DNA from: Amorphophallus konjac
Taxonomy: Eukaryota > Streptophyta > Magnoliopsida > Alismatales > Araceae
Direction of reading: 5' to 3'
Assembly: GCA_022559845.1 (NCBI GenBank)
Contig: CM040120.1
Location: forward strand, 166,266,334 to 166,330,333
Length of the DNA: 64,000 nucleotides
Position numbers and translations under genes: made by a program. Shown one piece after another: positions 21,852-32,796 of this stretch (positions within the stretch are counted from its first letter, which is position 1; each line of letters starts with the position of its first letter). Below the pieces are notes generated by a model. It was not told the DNA's origin. It saw only the letters and a list, made by a program, of their open reading frames with translations, and did not search any database.

Positions 21852-23197
21852 GGTCCCCCTGACCCATCTGAGGGACAAGCCCATTTGATGGCCCACTTAT
21901 CAGGCCTTGTTCGCCAAATTGACCCGGCTTAGGCCCAAAAACTTATTGCAAGCCATCTTAATGGGCCTTCTCTTTCTTATGCTGCTGGCCCAGTTTCTAA
22001 TGGCCAATATTGTCTTCATGGGCCTCCTCCTTCTTCTCCTTATGCTGCTGGCCCAATGGGTCCCCATGTTAATGTTTCTTCTAGGCCCGCATATCCTTCT
22101 ACTCCTGGATGGGCCCATCTTCTTCTCAGTCCGGATCCCCTTATCCGGCCCACTACCATACTTCTGGTCCACCTTCACAATCTCTTGCGTAAGCTGGCCC
22201 ACATTTCTCTCGATCTCTGCCTACCCCGGGGATGATTGCTCAAACTCAATGCCAGCTTGATGAGCTTCAATGCCAAATTGATCCCAAACCCTCTCTAAGT
22301 GTTCCATTCGTATTTCAAAACCTCTGTGTTCCACCTCCTTCCCAAATCCCCGCATATCGTTGCTATGGTGGAATCGGTGACCCCTATGTGCACTTAAAGG
22401 AGTTCGTTTATGAGTCGGCCCAATTTTGACATGACCAACGTTTGATGGCTTATCTATTTGGTCTGTCGTTAGAAGGCCCGACTCGGGATTGGTTCTTCTC
22501 CCTGCCGCCGGAGCAGATTGTGAATTTTCATATGGTGCAAGAGAAATTTTTTCAGCAGTATCAGGACAAGGTTGGGCCCAGGTTTTCTGTTGTGGACTTG
22601 GCCTACGAGAAGATGAAGCCCGACGAGGAGTTCTCTGCCTTTGCCGATCGCTGGCGTCACCTGACCGTGCAAGTCCCGGGGCACATTTCGGAGTAAGAGC
22701 AGATCAAGATGCTTATATTCAATGCAACGCCTGGAGATCAGTTCATTTTAGCCTTGAACAATATTACCTCCTGGCAACAACTTTATAACCGAGCCCGCTT
22801 CATCCGTCAACAAATCTACAATTCCCTTGTCCTCGAGTCTCCTTCACCTTCTATGCCCACATACACCCCGTCGTACACATATCCCTACACGAGTCAGCCT
22901 TCCACCACCTACTCGCCATCCACGAGTCAGCCTTCCGCCATATATTCCTCTACGAGACGGCCATACGCCTCCACATATCAGCCTCCCATGAGTCCCACAT
23001 ATCAACCTTCCACATGTCAACCTACTGCTTCCGCGTACCCGCCTTTGTCTCCACCTCCAGTCAAGGGAACACCACATCCCAAGCAAGTAGATGTCATCCA
23101 CTACATACCCCCTCATCCCGCTCCACATATGTCTCCGCCTAGTCCTTCTACTAGCCATACATCCTTGCCTATGCAACCTCCGCTCCCCTTTCTATGA
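21852..23197 (+). pseudogene. gag capsid region (E4)
   Basis: The N-terminal part (21852-22230) resembles the E2 repeats and is in another frame than the rest, so a frameshift lies near 22200. The capsid block runs from about 22370 (HLKEFVYESAQF) through LMAYLFGLSLEGPTRDWF to NNITSWQQLYNRARFIR near 22800. Stops at 22427 (TGA, where E2 has CGA for arginine) and 22694 (TAA) break it, and TGA at 23195 ends the next piece. Past 22850 it is rich in proline, serine, threonine and tyrosine, with repeated YTSQPSTTYSPSTSQPSAIY-like units. Confidence 0.82.
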
Positions 23198-24967
23198 CCA
23201 TCTTCATCCCATAGCTCTCGGCATCTACCTTGCCTGATGCGGGCTCCTCATCCTCCATTATCGGAGTGTTTTAACAATATTTTCAGGGCGTTGATGGTCA
23301 CTCACGCATTGCAGCTACCTCCAGTTGTGCCTTGCCGACCCGCGGTCGAGAATTTGCTTCAATTCTATGATTATCATCTTCAGTAGGGGCATTTGGTTGA
23401 GGATTACCCCGAATTCTGGGAGTATGTTTATGGCCTGGAAGACAAGAAAAGGATTGATTGGCCTGCAATTCATAGGATTATTCTTTATCTCTGAAGCAAG
23501 CAGTAGCAACAAGAAGCGCTGCCTAGGCAGCCGTCTCCATCACTACAAGATCAGGGGCACCCCTGTGATTCTTCATCTGGCGCTGCACCCGCTCCATTGC
23601 CATCTCCATCTCCACCTACCCCATCATCTTTTCCATCTCTTATGCCTTCTCCATCACCTCCACCAAACCAAGCCTCCGCTCAGGCTAGTGCTCCGCTTGC
23701 CACCACTTTTTCTACTTCCACTTCTACTCTTAATGCCACTCGGAGCGTCGTGTCGATACGTCGACGGTGGGCAACGCTCCCATCCTCTTCATCCTCTCCA
23801 TCACTCACACCACCCCCACTACCCCCATTGCCTACATCACCATCTCCATCATTCTCATTACCTAACCCATCACCATCGCCTTCACCACCGCCTCTCCTAA
23901 AACCTCCTACCTCATCTTCACCGTCTTCATCTCCCTCCTTGCCCGAGCCTGAGCAAGCTTCACCGTCACCTTTGCCTTTACCTCCGCCTTCACCTACATC
24001 CCCTTTACCTCCACTTACGCCAGAACCTATCGTTGCCTCTACTCCTCCTCCACCAATTGAAAATGCCATATCTATTGAAGCTTTCACCCCTTCCGAATCT
24101 ACTGCCTCCACCTCTCCATCCACTTCCATCACACGGAGCGGGTGTACGCTACCTTTGGTGCCCCTCGGGTCTGGTCCTCGAGGAGATGATGAGCCAACTC
24201 ATGATGATTCAGTGCCGATTCTGCACTTCAAGATTCAAGACTTTATTTGCTGCATGACAGTCTGTGTCCTGGTCTCTGGCTACTTTGGGACTGATGAGCC
24301 TCTACCTCCCATGACGGTTGCCAAGAAGGGTTCCCTTGCATTAGTGCCAACTTCTTCTCAAGCGAGACCGATGACAATATCTTTACTCACCGGAGGACTT
24401 ACTATTGATGTTGTTATTACTTCTCACACCATTGCTGTTCAATTCACTGGCCAAGAAGGGTTCTCTACCCGCATTGTGCTAACTCATACGGCTGCCGAGG
24501 GTTTGATGCATTCCATATCCAAGGGGCAATTGGCCATATTCTCAGCATTTTCCAAGGACATTCTACACTTTCTATGCAATCTCCCTCTATTTATCAGCAA
24601 GCCGGGCACGTCAACGCCGTGTATTACTCTTCCTCAATTTCATCCGTCTCTTCTATCAAGGGAGTTGTGCTTCAAGCCTGATTGCCAAGTGGAGGTACCG
24701 AACCTCATGCTTCTAGTGCCGAGGGATAAAACTCCATGGTTTCATGATGTTCATCCCAAGGAGTTGGTTGTTCAAGAATCTCTCGATATTGTTAGCACTG
24801 GGTGTCTAGGGGCAACCGCCCCGATGAAGCTGCATGTCTACAATCGGGCCAGATTGTCTGCCAGGTGGGCCCGCTATTTGAGAAGATATTGCAAGACAAG
24901 GTGCCCGAAGGTCCGAATTCGTGCTAGGCGGGTCCATGTTCGAGAGGTTTCTTCCAAGAAGAGATGA
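23198..24967 (+). pseudogene. Proline-rich linker and unfamiliar C-terminal domain (E4)
   Basis: Same frame as the gag block. The zinc-finger-like motif seen in E2 is decayed here: YDYH, a stop, then GHLVEDY, with both cysteines changed to tyrosine. After two stops an uninterrupted 456-codon run (23597-24967) gives a proline/serine-rich linker, RSGC at about 24135, FKIQDFIC at 24229, then VAKKGSLALVP, QARPMTISL, TGQEGFSTRIVLTHTA and a basic C-terminus (RYLRRYCKTRCPKVRIRARR). That the C-terminal part stayed open longer than the rest is notable. No enzyme motif was recognised. Confidence 0.75.
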
Positions 24968-26654
24968 CGGCGGAAGTTGAGTGTGCATTCAGGGGTCCAC
25001 TTCTTCTTCCCCTTCTTTTTAGTCATCCTTTCTCTTGCTCAGCTCCCACCCTTGGGTGGTGTACCTTCCTTCTCCCAATCCTGCTTCTATGATTTTCTCC
25101 TCTCTTTCCGGGTGCATAAACCCCCATTCCTCTTCTCATTCGGAATCTCCGGATTTTCCTTACTTTCACAATTCTAGCCTCAGCCTAGGCCTTCCTTTCA
25201 TCCCGATTTCGGGACGCCTTCTAATTCTTCTCCTCCAAAATTCCTAGATTCTATCTCTGATTCTTCTCAGACCCTGTCAGATGTCTGTCATTCTTCTCCT
25301 CTGACCCTGTCGGATGATTACCATTCTTCTTCTCCAACCTTTTCGAATGATTACCATTCACCTTCTCCGACTCCGTCAGATGATCATTCTTCCTCACCTT
25401 TGTAGCAATCCTCTCATTGTTTTTCTATTATTTCTTCCTCACCCTTTCGGGGGGCGTTGCCCTTTTTCATGTTGTTTTCAAGGCTTTAGCCCGCCTTGAG
25501 CTCAATTGATCTCTGTTTATTCTGTATCTGGTTCCTTGTTAGCAGGTTCTCTATACCCTAGAGAGAGAGTTTTAGCCCTCACCTCTCTTCCTTTTATCCT
25601 TCTTCATCCATTTTGGTGTCTGCCGCTCCTCCGTGTAGAGGAATCTTTCAAAAACCTTATTATTCTCTCATCTTTGTCCTGTCAAGCAAGGAAAACAAAG
25701 CTCGTGCTATGCGAAGTTCGCTAATCAAGATTGCCTCAGGACGCTATTACCATGCTTTTGATTTACAAGGTATCTTTAAAATTGTGCAAGAACGTGCTAT
25801 CATTGTCATTTCTATTATTTCCTACGCATGGTTATAATGTTGTTTCCTCAACATGGTTGAGTGACTTTAGGAAGTTTAGTCAAAATGACTTCGCTTATGC
25901 AGCATCTTAGACTAGTGATAGCTCCGTGCTGGGAGTCTAGTTCTTACCCCGATCATTGAGGGTGACCTTTTGTATGAGTTTTCACACACTTCATGGCAAG
26001 TCATAGTCGACTCCTCTATAGCAACACCGTTGCTGCTTTGGCCATACCATGGGTATGCACAAAGGTCTTTTCTTTTCTCTGCTCGGCCAAGTGCAGGGGC
26101 AAGAGATTGATGGATAAGATGTCCAACCTAGGCGCTCCCTAATACGAGAGAGGTCTCAAATAGGGGCAGTCTTGACCCTCAAAAAATGAGCTTTCATGAT
26201 AAATCTAGCTAATAAGGGCTATCAAAATCAAAATTCAATGTTTAAGATTATGAATCAAAGGAATGGCAAGAGTGGCAGTACAGTTCCCCGCGAGGCATCA
26301 TGAGCCCGGTCGCATGCGTACCTGATAAATACGGGTCCGAAAATCAAAGACACAAAGCCTTGGCGCAACAGACTATATCTTTGAGGGGTAGTGCCATGGA
26401 AGCAATTCGAATCCTGATATCTCCCATCCTGCATAAAGCTTATCGACATTTTTCTTCTGTTTCTCCCTCTTAGGCTGGGTTGTATCCCGGGTATGGCCTT
26501 AGTAGGGGCACCGTTCTTTAGAGGCGGTTGGTTGTGGTAAGCCACCCTGAAATGCACGCCCTGCTCAAGGGGAGTCTTTAATAAGAGGGGGCAGGAACGA
26601 CGATCTCTGGCCAATAGTTCGAGTCCGTCTGTTGGGTGCTGCATATTGCATTTC
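24968..26654 (+). other. 3' non-coding region of E4, first part
   Basis: No coding frame. From 25480 it parallels 20100-21326 of E3. It starts with C/T-rich DNA and (25260-25380) three copies of a TCTGACCCTGTCGGATGATT-like unit. Confidence 0.65.
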
Positions 26655-26905
26655 AAAAAAAATAAAAAAAATCAGATATTATCAAAAATAAAAAAATTAG
26701 ATATTTTCAAAAATAAAAAAAGTCAGATATTGTCAAAATAAAAAAATAAGATATTTCCAAAAAATCTAAAAAATCAAATATTGTCAAAATTCTATAAAAA
26801 TCAAATATTATCAAAAATCTAAAAAATCAAATATTTCAAAATTCAAAAAATATCAAATATTGTCAAAAATCTAAAAAAATCAAAAAATGTTGAAAAATCC
26901 AAAAA
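26655..26905 (+). repeat. AT-rich tandem array in E4 3' region
   Basis: About nine units of 25-30 bp on the pattern TCAAATATTGTCAAAAATCT plus A-run. Unit sequence differs from the E3 array (TTGAATATTTTCC), but location and style are the same. Confidence 0.85.
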
Positions 26906-27386
26906 ATGTGTCTTTTGTTTTTATCTCCTTGTTATTTCTTGAGGACAAATATAATATATTTGTTAAGTGCGCAGGTTGCAGGTGTTTGAGTTTCCTTGCT
27001 CCTTATCATTTGCTCTGTCTTATGTCTATATCTTCTGATCTGTTCTTCTTCTGCAATCTACTCTCTCAATCTTTCTTAAGCTCTATCCTTCTCAGCTATT
27101 ACCTTCTCAGCTATCACCTCGCTTCATCTCGTTATATCTCCATGAGAGGGCTTTGCCTTACGATTATGAACCTGGCGGTTCTACTTCATTTGATCTTGGG
27201 CTTTGGTTGAAGAGCGTCATGTTTTTAGTCCCACGGTGTTGTTGTCGTTTCCCATATTACTGTCATCCCACGTGTTGTCATCTCGCTATGTTGTCTTTTC
27301 TCACTCCAGGTTCTTGTCCCACCGCGTGTGCTGTCCCACCGTGTCGTGTTATCTTGTCTCACCGTGTCTCATAGTCCCACGCTTAT
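26906..27386 (+). other. E4 3' non-coding, up to the E5 insertion
   Basis: C/T-rich DNA with repeated TCCCACCGTG words near 27230-27380. It resumes at 36893 after E5. Confidence 0.55.
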
Positions 27387-28403
27387 TGTAGCACCCCAGA
27401 AATTTAAATAGGAAATAAATAAAAATAACTATAAATATTAGTCATTGAAAATTTTAGAAAATTAAATTTTTGATAAAAGAAAAGTGATAATTAGTTAAAA
27501 TAGTTAATAGGCCTAAATGTTCATTAATGGGCATCAGTAAAAGTATAAATAAACAATTGAGAAATGAGAATTGAATATATTCTTGTATCTATACGTAGCA
27601 TAAATTGAAAATACAATTCAATTATTTTAAGGGAATTTCATTCCAAATATATAAACATATATATATATATATAAGGACTTTCATAGGATCGAACCCGACT
27701 CTTATCGATACCCGAGATAACAGTGGACAATGAAAATTATGGAAAAATTAAATCTCCATATAAAATTTTACTCTCAAGTGAATAAATTCCCAGAATATTA
27801 GGCCACACCAAATGAATAAGTTAACCATTTTATAATTCTAACGAATATAATTAGTGAGCCTTAATAAAGGTTTAAGACTTAACCCATGAGAATTTGTAAG
27901 AAAAAAAAACCCAACCCAATAATATTAAGCTAAGAATTTATACTCAATGGGCTTCTCCTTTATATAGGGGGTTTAGTATATATATATATATATTTCTAAA
28001 AGTCAAACATTTACGTAACATCCATGGGCTTTACAATATATGTATAATATATGTATGAATATGTTAATACAAATGGACCATAACTAGTTAAAAAGGGCCT
28101 TAAGGAGCCTTACGTGAGCCCCATATCCATATATATATAAAACTTTTATACCCATTAATCTATTCGAAGCCAACACTTATACACCCCCCCAAGACTAGGC
28201 ACGTACGTGGGGTTTCACTCTACATCAACCCAAAGCCCATACGTAAGAGCCCAACTCACGTTGCTTATACGACGTGCTTGGGAGAGGACCTTAGGGTTTC
28301 TCCAAGAGATTAGGCTAGCGGCTGTTAATGTAGTAGGTCAATCATGCAACGTTAAAACCTTCCCTATTGGCAGCCTTCCAATCCTCGAGAAGGTCTCATC
28401 CCC

Positions 28404-28410
28404 TATAAAA
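28404..28410 (+). promoter_or_regulatory. TATA box, E5 5' LTR
   Basis: TATAAAA in CCCCTATAAAACTC. The 3' LTR copy is at 33813-33819. Confidence 0.65.
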
Positions 28411-29423
28411 CTCAACCCTATCGAACACGCAAGGGGCGGATGCTTTTGCGTTCGAGGGGTGGTCGCCGTTTTCATGTTTCAGTCAACATCCAATGTTCCT
28501 CCTTCAACGTGACCTGTAGACGTGAAAGAAGACTGTGGTCTTCTTCCTGCTGCGTTCGAACAAGGCTTGGACATCTTCTTGCTCCGCTCCCCTTCATCTC
28601 GATTTCATATACCTCGTTCTACACGTCTAAAGGTAGGCAATCTCCCAAGTAAAATATTATATAATCATCATGCTAGATCATTAGAACATGTAGAAGGACT
28701 TGCAGATTCTCTCGGTTTGCCTCTACGTTTTTTGTTGCATAAAATAGGGAATTAGCGACCCTTATTAGGGCGCTAATTCAATTGACGACTCGTACATGGT
28801 CGTTATTCTTTTAGGTAATTAATTAAATATACATGTTTAAAATTTAATAACCATGCAAACTGATGTCTAAATTAATGCACAATCATAGTTCTGAAATATT
28901 GCTATTTTTTTTTCTATGTGACCATGTGATTATTTCTGTGAAATTTATTTTATCTGAAAAATACTACTGTTCATAAATCAATTTGGTGAAAAAGGAAATG
29001 ACGCCTTATACTAGGACGTTTCTTTGAATTAACGACCCTGCCTAGGGCGTTATATTCAGAGAAAATGGCAGCAGGCCAGTCGTCATTTAATGAAATTCAA
29101 AAAAATGGTCCTCGACCAGACGTCAATTACATACATGTCAGTTATGAGTTCTTTGCATTAATAGTTTGTTCATGGGTATAGAAATATACTTTGGCCATGA
29201 AAATTTGTGGGCATACTATTGGGGTGGAGGCCGAGGTAGTGAAAGTGGTTGCACCATTTTTCGTGCCCCCTATCACAAGATCCCTAGTCTCTCAACGAAA
29301 AATTAATTTGAACGTATGGTTAGGTAGAGTTTTTCGAGCCGGTCATTTCGGTATATTATAAGTTAGATTCCGACGTGGTTAAGTCTATAAAAGAGATGAT
29401 TAAAAAATTGAGTTTTTTGAAAT

Positions 29424-29444
29424 GACGACCAACTTTATGTCGTC
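29424..29444. repeat. CpG inverted repeat, E5 LTR
   Basis: GACGAC (29424-29429) pairs with GTCGTC (29439-29444); adding the flanking T and A gives 7-bp arms with a 9-nt loop. Confidence 0.85.
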
Positions 29445-29786
29445 AAAACTTGTTTTGACGCCACCCACTAAAGTCGTCAATTGTTTATTATATATATATA
29501 TATATATATGTATATGTATATATCTTCTAATTATATCTTTGAAAATCCCTATCTACCAAACTATGCAACAGAAAATTATAAAAAATATATATTTGGAATC
29601 CTTGTATTTTTCTCATAATTATCATATATTCTATTTTCTTAAATTATTTTAAATAAATCAATGTGCCTTTTAATGTATGTTTTTGAATTTATTCACTTAA
29701 ATAGATATAAATGTGAATTCTTGTTAAATAAATTGAGTTAAAAATCATGAAAATTAACGTTCCCCAAGAGGACGCTAATTAATAAA

Positions 29787-29807
29787 TGACGCCACCCATG
29801 GGCGTCA
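29787..29807. repeat. CpG inverted repeat, E5 LTR
   Basis: TGACGCC (29787-29793) pairs with GGCGTCA (29801-29807). In the 3' LTR the first arm has mutated to TGACACC. Confidence 0.85.
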
Positions 29808-30062
29808 AATAATGTAAGTTTATTTAATTATAGTTAATTATAGAGTTGAATGGACATGAATTCTATAATTAACGCATTCGTGTTCTCACCGTTTTCTTCC
29901 GGTTTTGACCCATACCGCGGATCTTTTGGCACTCTCATCTCACGTCCGTAGACGGAGTCTCCATTTTATGATTGGTTCATGTTATACACCTCAACTCTCG
30001 GTGACATACGAGCCCTCCGTTGGACATTCCGTTCCTTCAGACTGGCAAGTTAGTCATTGGGA

Positions 30063-30121
30063 CCTCCGTAAGTCTCCTCGCAGCCTTGGATTCCCTCAAG
30101 GCCGACTGAGCTGGTTGTACC
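30063..30121 (+). promoter_or_regulatory. Shared leader block, E5 5' LTR
   Basis: CCTCCGTAAGTC, GCAGCC, GGATTCCC and GCTGGTTGTACC in order, 59 bp, about 1.66 kb after the TATA box and before the PBS. Confidence 0.65.
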
Positions 30122-31490
30122 TAATCACCCAGATTTCCAGAATGTCATGGTTTTCATCTGGTTTATTGATATATCATCTTTATTACAAGTTCTGTCCTTG
30201 AACTCTATGTTTCATGAAATCTATCTTAAAGTTCTTACATGCTTGATCCTTGAAATTTTTGGCCATTAATATGGAATTAGTCTAGACTAAATGTCAGGGG
30301 CTATGGGTCCCACTAAAATGACATTTTAAATGCTACGGGTCCTGATCTGACCCTATTGGGCGAGGCAAAGTCCAAACGTTACCGGTATACGATGATCGGG
30401 TGCTGGCATTCACTAACTCGGTTATTGGCATTTAGGGGCAATCATATAGTCGTGAGAACTCCTAAGTGTACGACCAAATACTAACTAGTGTTATTTTCCA
30501 TGAGGGGTGGTCATATTGTCGTGATTTTCCCCTTATTGCATTGGCCAATCCTATATAGTGCTAGATGTGTAAACGCTCTCGTGATAGTGATGATCGGGAG
30601 TAATTGCCATCATAGTGCATCTTTCTACAACTGATTGTTCGTCATGAAAATATCTTGAATTGCCATATTGGAGGGGTTATCATATCGTCGTGATATTCCC
30701 TTAGTATCTTGGCAAATGCTCTGTGATGCTTGTAGAAGTAATTGTCCTACTTCTATATCGATCATCATAGATGTTCTTGAATTATCCCATTGATAGTACT
30801 CGTTATCTTGTCACAAAGATCCTTCACAATAATGGATACCTTGAAGCTCTCGTGATAGTGTTCGTCATAGAGAGATGAATGTTATATTTCCTCTTGAATG
30901 CTCTTGACTAACTTGAGAAAGTACTTGATTAGATCTTGCTATACTCTCTTGATTATCATCGTCCTTACTCTTCATGAGGTTATCTAGCATCTTGCTTACT
31001 CGTTTGTTTATTATAGTTCTTGAATTTATCTCGCGTTATTATAGTTCTCGATTTCTATATCTTGCATGACCTGCATGAGCACGTTAAATTGTTAATCACT
31101 TAAAGCTAGCTTGGAAGCATGAGATATTAAGTCCTACTGAGCGTTTCACTCACCCTACGTTTTTCAAATATTTTTCAGGTAATGACCTTAGTGACGACGA
31201 GACCGAACATGATGGGTAAGGGCAAGAGTGAAGAGTACCCCGACAACCTAGATGAACCATCTAGTGTGGTTATCTTGTGTCTTATGTCTCATTGTAATTT
31301 TTCTTTATTGAGTCTTTTCATTTATTATGGGCCCGAATATGTAAAGAACTTATATTTGAAATGAAATTTGTTATTTTATCTAAATTGTGTTTTGTGGAAT
31401 GACTATGCTCTGATTGACATGACTGTTTAACTGCCACGTTCCGAGCAAACGACACGTTCCGCTGCTATCGGTTCGGGGCGTGACAGAAGG

Positions 31491-31502
31491 TGGTATCAGA
31501 GC
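31491..31502 (+). promoter_or_regulatory. Primer binding site of E5
   Basis: TGGTATCAGAGC, complementary to the 3' end of initiator methionine tRNA, 5 nt after the LTR end. Confidence 0.9.
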
Positions 31503-31692
31503 CTAGGCTTTCTAAATTCCTAGGTCATCAGGTTCAAGTCCTAGATTGAGTCGTCCTTGTCAGTTATCCTATAGGAACCCTGTGAGATTTGGGTAGAGCT
31601 TTGGGGTTAAATGACAAAATATGTTACATTCGCGTTAGATACCTGCCGAGATATGAATATCATTAATCCAAACCTTATTCTTGTAGGCTAGA

Positions 31693-32652
31693 ATGGCAGC
31701 TGAGAGAGCTCAATGGAGAGAAATGCAACGTACGGTTCAAGGGTTGACACACGCATTACAACAGGTTGCACAAGGCGGGAACCAACATGGAGCTGGGGAT
31801 CTGCATCGAAAATTTCAAAAGATAAATCCCCCAAAGTTTAGTGGGTCGACTGACCCGGATGAAGCGGAGAATTGGGTGCAAGAAATAGAGAGGACCTTTA
31901 AGATAATGCAATGCACCGATGATGAGAAGGTACTATTAGAAACATATCAATTAGAGAAGGATGCCTGAGTATGGTGGGAATCCGTGGAAGCAATCTTGCC
32001 TAACTAACAAGTTACCTGGGACGAATTCTTAGAACACTTTAATGAAAAGTATTTCTCGGAAAGAATTCGCGAGAAGAAAGCTATGGAATTTGCAGCTTTG
32101 AAGCAACGTAGTCTGTCAGTCGCCGAGTATGAAGCGAGGTTTTCTAGATTGACCCGATATGCACCACACTTGGTTAGCACGGAGAAAATGAGAGCAAAGA
32201 GATTTATGAATGGCTTGAAGGTGGAACTTATACCTCAACTAGCTCCACTAGAAATTCAAACATATACGGAGATGGTTAGAAAAGCTCAACTCTTGGAAGA
32301 TGCTATAGATATGATGGAAAGAATCAAAGGAAAGGCAACCAAGAAGGACTTACCAAATGGACCCAAGAACAAGGAAAACATGAACGACAAGAAGAGATTT
32401 AATGAAGGTAACAAATTCTATGAAAATAAGAAACCCCGGAATAAAGATCGACGAATTGTTTCGACCAAGGGGAAATGCGAGCATTGCAAGAAGGGAAGGC
32501 ATAATTGGGACGAGTGTTAGTATAAACTCGGGAAATGCATCCGTTGCGGAAGTGGAGATCATAAAATTACTCGATGTCCACTCTTGAAGGAAGAAGCACC
32601 GCAAGCGACGGAAGGTAACCCTATAAACCTATCTCATCTAAAACATGCATGA
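31693..32652 (+). pseudogene. Tekay-type gag with two zinc knuckles (E5)
   Basis: A single frame of about 320 codons holds the gag capsid domain (KFSGSTDPDEAENWVQEIE, EYEARFSRLTRYAP, FMNGLKVEL) and two CCHC knuckles near 32476 (CEHCKKGRHNWDEC) and 32536 (CIRCGSGDHKITRC). Stops are TGA at 31966, TAA at 32005 and TAG at 32518. Comparison with E9 gag shows that the first replaces arginine and the last tryptophan, as expected of C-to-T and G-to-A change. No pol follows. Gag would normally coat the element RNA; this copy cannot be made in full. Confidence 0.9.
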
Positions 32653-32783
32653 ATCAGATATGACCTTAAGTACTTAGCATGATATATGAATGATCTAGCC
32701 AGGATACATGCTTTAGATATGGTGATCTTACCCCCATAAATTTTGGAAAGGAAACTATGTGAATTTGGGGACCAAATTCTTTT

Positions 32784-32796
32784 AAGTGGGGGAGGG
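32784..32796 (+). promoter_or_regulatory. Polypurine tract of E5
   Basis: AAGTGGGGGAGGG directly before the 3' LTR; it primes plus-strand synthesis. E9 has the related GGGGGAGGG. Confidence 0.88.

Larger units (their letters stand above)
27387..31485 (+). mobile_element. 5' LTR of E5
   Basis: Contains a TATAAAA box at 28404-28410, CpG inverted repeats at 28750-29810, the shared leader block at 30063-30121, and several TCGTGA words at 30440-30870. Short open frames are repeated in the 3' LTR simply because the LTRs are copies, and none resembles a known protein. Confidence 0.92.

Noticed and set aside
15794..24967. Reading E3 and E4 as one Ogre-like element with an extra ORF upstream of gag
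   Set aside because: The 3' non-coding region with its array is present twice and the two LTR types differ, which fits two elements better. It remains the main alternative.
28207..28755. Several short open frames in the E5 5' LTR that recur almost identically at 33616-34164
   Set aside because: They recur because the two LTRs are copies of each other. They show no known motif and overlap each other in different frames.
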